From: Calliopsis andreniformis
Lineage: Eukaryota; Arthropoda; Insecta; Hymenoptera; Andrenidae
Reading direction: 5' to 3'
DNA: 64,000 nucleotides
Assembly (NCBI RefSeq): GCF_051401765.1
Contig: NW_027480494.1
Span: forward strand, 310,001-374,000
The position numbers and the translations under genes were made by a program. Below the pieces are notes generated by a model, which had not been told where the DNA came from, made no database searches, and saw only the letters and a list, made by a program, of their open reading frames with translations. Each line of letters starts with the position of its first letter. Position 1 is the first letter of the stretch. Shown here piece by piece: positions 62,277 to 64,000 of the stretch.

Positions 62277-64000
62277 ATAGCAGCCAATGCCATAGCCATA
62301 GCCATAGCAGCTGTAGCCACTGCCAAAGCGGCCATAGCCATAGCCATAGCAGCCATAGCAATAGCCATAGCAGCCATAACCACAGCCATAGCAGCCATAG
62401 CCATAGCCATAGCAGCCATAGCCATAGCCATAGCAGCCAGAGCCAGAGCCACAGCAGCCGTAGACATAGCCATAGCCTTGGCAGCCATAGACATAACCAT
62501 GGCCATAGCAGCCATAGCCATAGCCATAGCAGCCATAGCCATAGCCATAGCAGCCGTAGCGATAGCCATAGCAGCCATAGGCATACCCATAGCAGCCGGA
62601 GCCAGAGCCACTGCAGCCGTAGACATAGCCATAGCCTTAGCAGGCATAGCCATAGCCATAGCCATAGCAGCCATAGCCATAGCCATAGCAGCCATACCAA
62701 TGGCCATAGTAGCCAAAGCCGTAGCCATAGCAGCCATAGCCATAGCCATATCCATAGCGGCCATAGCCATAGCCATAGCAAACATAGCCATAGCCATAGC
62801 CATAGCAGACGTATCCATAGACATAGTAGACATAGCCATAGCCATAGCAGCCATAGCCGCCATAGCTATAGCCATAGCAGCCATAGTAGACACAGCCATA
62901 GCCATAGCAGCCATAGCCATAGTCATATCAGGCATAGCCGCAGCCATAGCAGCCATAGCCATAGCCATAGCAGCCATAGCCATAGCCATAGCAGCCGTAG
63001 CGATAGCCATAGCAGCCATAGGCATACTCATAGCAGCCGGAGCCAGAGCCACAGCAGCCGTAGGCATAGCCATAGCCTTAGCAGCCATAGCCATAACCAT
63101 ACCCATAGCAGCCATAGCCATAGCCATAGCAGCCATTGCAATGGCCATAGTAGCCAAAGCCGTAGGCATAGCAGCCATAGGCATAGCCATATCCATAGCA
63201 GCCATAGCCATAGCCATAGCAGACATAGCCATAGCCATAGCCATAGCAGCCATAGCCATAGCCATAGCCATAGCAGCCATAGCCATAACCAAAGCAGCCA
63301 TAGCCACAGCCATAGCACCCATAGCCATAGCCATATCCATAGCGGCCATAGCCATAGCCATAGCAGCCATAGCCATAGCCATAGCAGACATAGCCACAGC
63401 CATAGCAGCCATAGCCATACCCACAGCAGCCATAGCCATAGCCATAGCAGTCATAGCCATAGCCATAGCCATAGCAGCCATACCCATGGCCATAGTAGCC
63501 AAAGCCGTAGCCATAGCAGCCATAGCCATAGCCATATCCATAGCGGCCATAGCCATAGCCATAGCAGTCATAGCCATAGCCATAGCCATAGCAGCCATGG
63601 CCATAGCCATAGCCATAGCAGCCATAGCCATAGCCATAGCAGCCATAGCCATAGCCATAGCAGACATAGCCACAGCCATAGCAGCCATAGCCATAGCCAT
63701 AGCTGCCATAGGCATAGCCATACCCATAGCAGCCATAGACATAGCCATAGCAGTCATAGCCATAGCCATAGCCATAGCGGCCATAGCCATAGCCATAGCC
63801 ATAGCAGCCATAGCCATAGCCATAGCAGCCATAGCAATAGCCATAGCAGCCATAACCACAGCCATAGCAGCCATAGCCATAGCCATAGCAGCCATAGCCA
63901 TAGCCATAGCAGTTATAGCCATAGACATAGCCATAGAAGCCATAGCCGTAGCCATAGCCATAGCAGACATAGCCATAGCCATAACAGCCATAGCCATAGC
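62226..64000 (+). repeat. Partner of 36,690-38,500, running off the right edge
   Basis: This segment has the same variant order as 36.7-38.5 kb. From about 63,410 it also matches 18,81x onward at offset 44,601 (ACCCATGG at 63,482 and 18,881). The AACAGCC near the right edge corresponds to the one near 19,382. The macro-scale colinearity with the left side is therefore still intact at the window edge. Confidence 0.82.

Larger units (their letters stand above)
57063..62775 (+). repeat. Tandem higher-order array of 1.32-1.36-kb monomers (4 full, 1 partial)
   Basis: GCCAGAGCCAGAGCC begins at 57,063, 58,401, 59,718, 61,077 and 62,436, giving periods of 1,338, 1,317, 1,359 and 1,359 bp. Each monomer holds one landmark module, GCAGGCATAGCC, ACCAATGGCC, and the CATACACAGTACC variant; other copies outside this array read CATACACAGAACC. 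The fifth monomer leaves the array near 62,778 (AGCAAACATAG). Single or paired relatives occur at 13.9-15.2, 17.6-18.7 and 35.6-37.2 kb. Confidence 0.9.
1..64000. repeat. Satellite array of AGCCAT hexamers grouped into 15/21/27-bp units, filling the window
   Basis: Every line of the window is built from the hexamer AGCCAT with extra AGC triplets, giving units of the form (AGCCAT)n+AGC with n mostly 2, 3 or 4. The 21-bp unit (n=3) dominates. Variants are mostly single substitutions such as CCACAG, CCGTAG, ACATAG, TCATAG, GCATAG and CTTAG. Their combinations recur in the same order, which exposes the higher-order structure listed in the other entries. The longest stretches lacking an exact CCATAG are only a few tens of bases. 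I saw no unique sequence, no homopolymer tail, no terminal inverted repeats and no coding gene. Family name and host species are not recognisable from sequence alone. The array runs off both window edges. Confidence 0.97.
1..64000 (-). other. Met/Ala reverse frame apparently open across the entire window, judged non-coding
   Basis: On the minus strand the frame ATG GCT (with GCT GCT at each AGC-AGC junction) reads as a Met-Ala polymer. I found no in-frame stop. A stop would need TTA, CTA or TCA at plus-strand positions congruent to 2 mod 3. As with the Ala/Ile frame, ATG and GCT are both at least two substitutions from any stop. Every second codon is a potential start, which is not the arrangement of a real gene. 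The frame is recorded because automated gene callers may report it as a partial gene running off both edges. Confidence 0.75.

Noticed and set aside
458..62340. CENP-B-box-like motif
   Set aside because: The landmark module was compared by eye with the known CENP-B box and does not match. Only the general idea of a binding site is kept, as a low-confidence finding.
1..64000. Telomeric repeat
   Set aside because: CCATAG/CTATGG is not a known telomere motif that I recognise. The AGC insertions, heavy variation and kb-scale higher-order units are also unlike a telomere.
1..64000. CRISPR array
   Set aside because: There are no unique spacers between constant repeats. The sequence between any two repeats is more of the same hexamer.
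1..64000. Transposon or retroelement remnants, tRNA or rRNA genes
   Set aside because: No stretch departs from the AGC/CAT repeat for more than a few tens of bases, and no terminal repeats, poly(A), cloverleaf or rRNA-like sequence was seen.

Overview
The whole 64-kb window is one uninterrupted tandem-repeat (satellite) array. I found no gene, RNA gene, transposon, CRISPR array, promoter, origin or unique-sequence island on either strand. The ground pattern is the hexamer AGCCAT (CCATAG), interrupted every 2-4 copies by an extra AGC triplet, so the array reads as (AGC CAT)n AGC. The commonest composite unit is 21 bp (n=3); 15-bp and 27-bp units also occur. A large, low-complexity, hierarchically organised satellite of this kind suggests a eukaryotic genome, probably a heterochromatic, pericentromeric or subtelomeric region. 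The sequence does not let me name the organism.

Above the 21-bp level the array is organised at several scales. (1) Local tandem duplications of 27-360 bp occur near 2.0, 3.1, 5.6, 29.4, 42.3, 45.8, 48.8 and 51.2 kb. (2) Higher-order units of 1.3-3.5 kb are marked by shared private variants. Examples are a head-to-tail 3,234-bp pair at 19.2-25.7 kb, a 3.5-kb-spaced pair at 12.5-18.7 kb, a 4.9-kb-spaced pair at 25.4-32.3 kb, a 4.0-kb-spaced pair at 39.9-46.0 kb, and a 1.34-kb array at 57.1-62.8 kb. (3) A very long period: the left end (about 1-19.4 kb) is colinear with the right end (about 46-64 kb) at offsets of roughly 39-46 kb. The window therefore appears to hold about 1.4 copies of a higher-order unit of roughly 45 kb, with large indels between copies.

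The most eye-catching feature is an open frame of 16,085 codons (813-49070, +), encoding an Ala/Ile polymer. I judge it non-coding. Three of the six frames of this repeat use only codons that lie at least two substitutions from a stop, so giant open frames arise without selection. One reverse frame (Met-Ala) appears open across all 64 kb. All repeat offsets I measured are multiples of 3, and the triplet phase at base 2 is still in register at base 63,962.

Pairwise offsets below come from matching diagnostic variants by eye. Block edges are approximate (about ±20-50 bp), and I give no identity percentages because I could not compute them.
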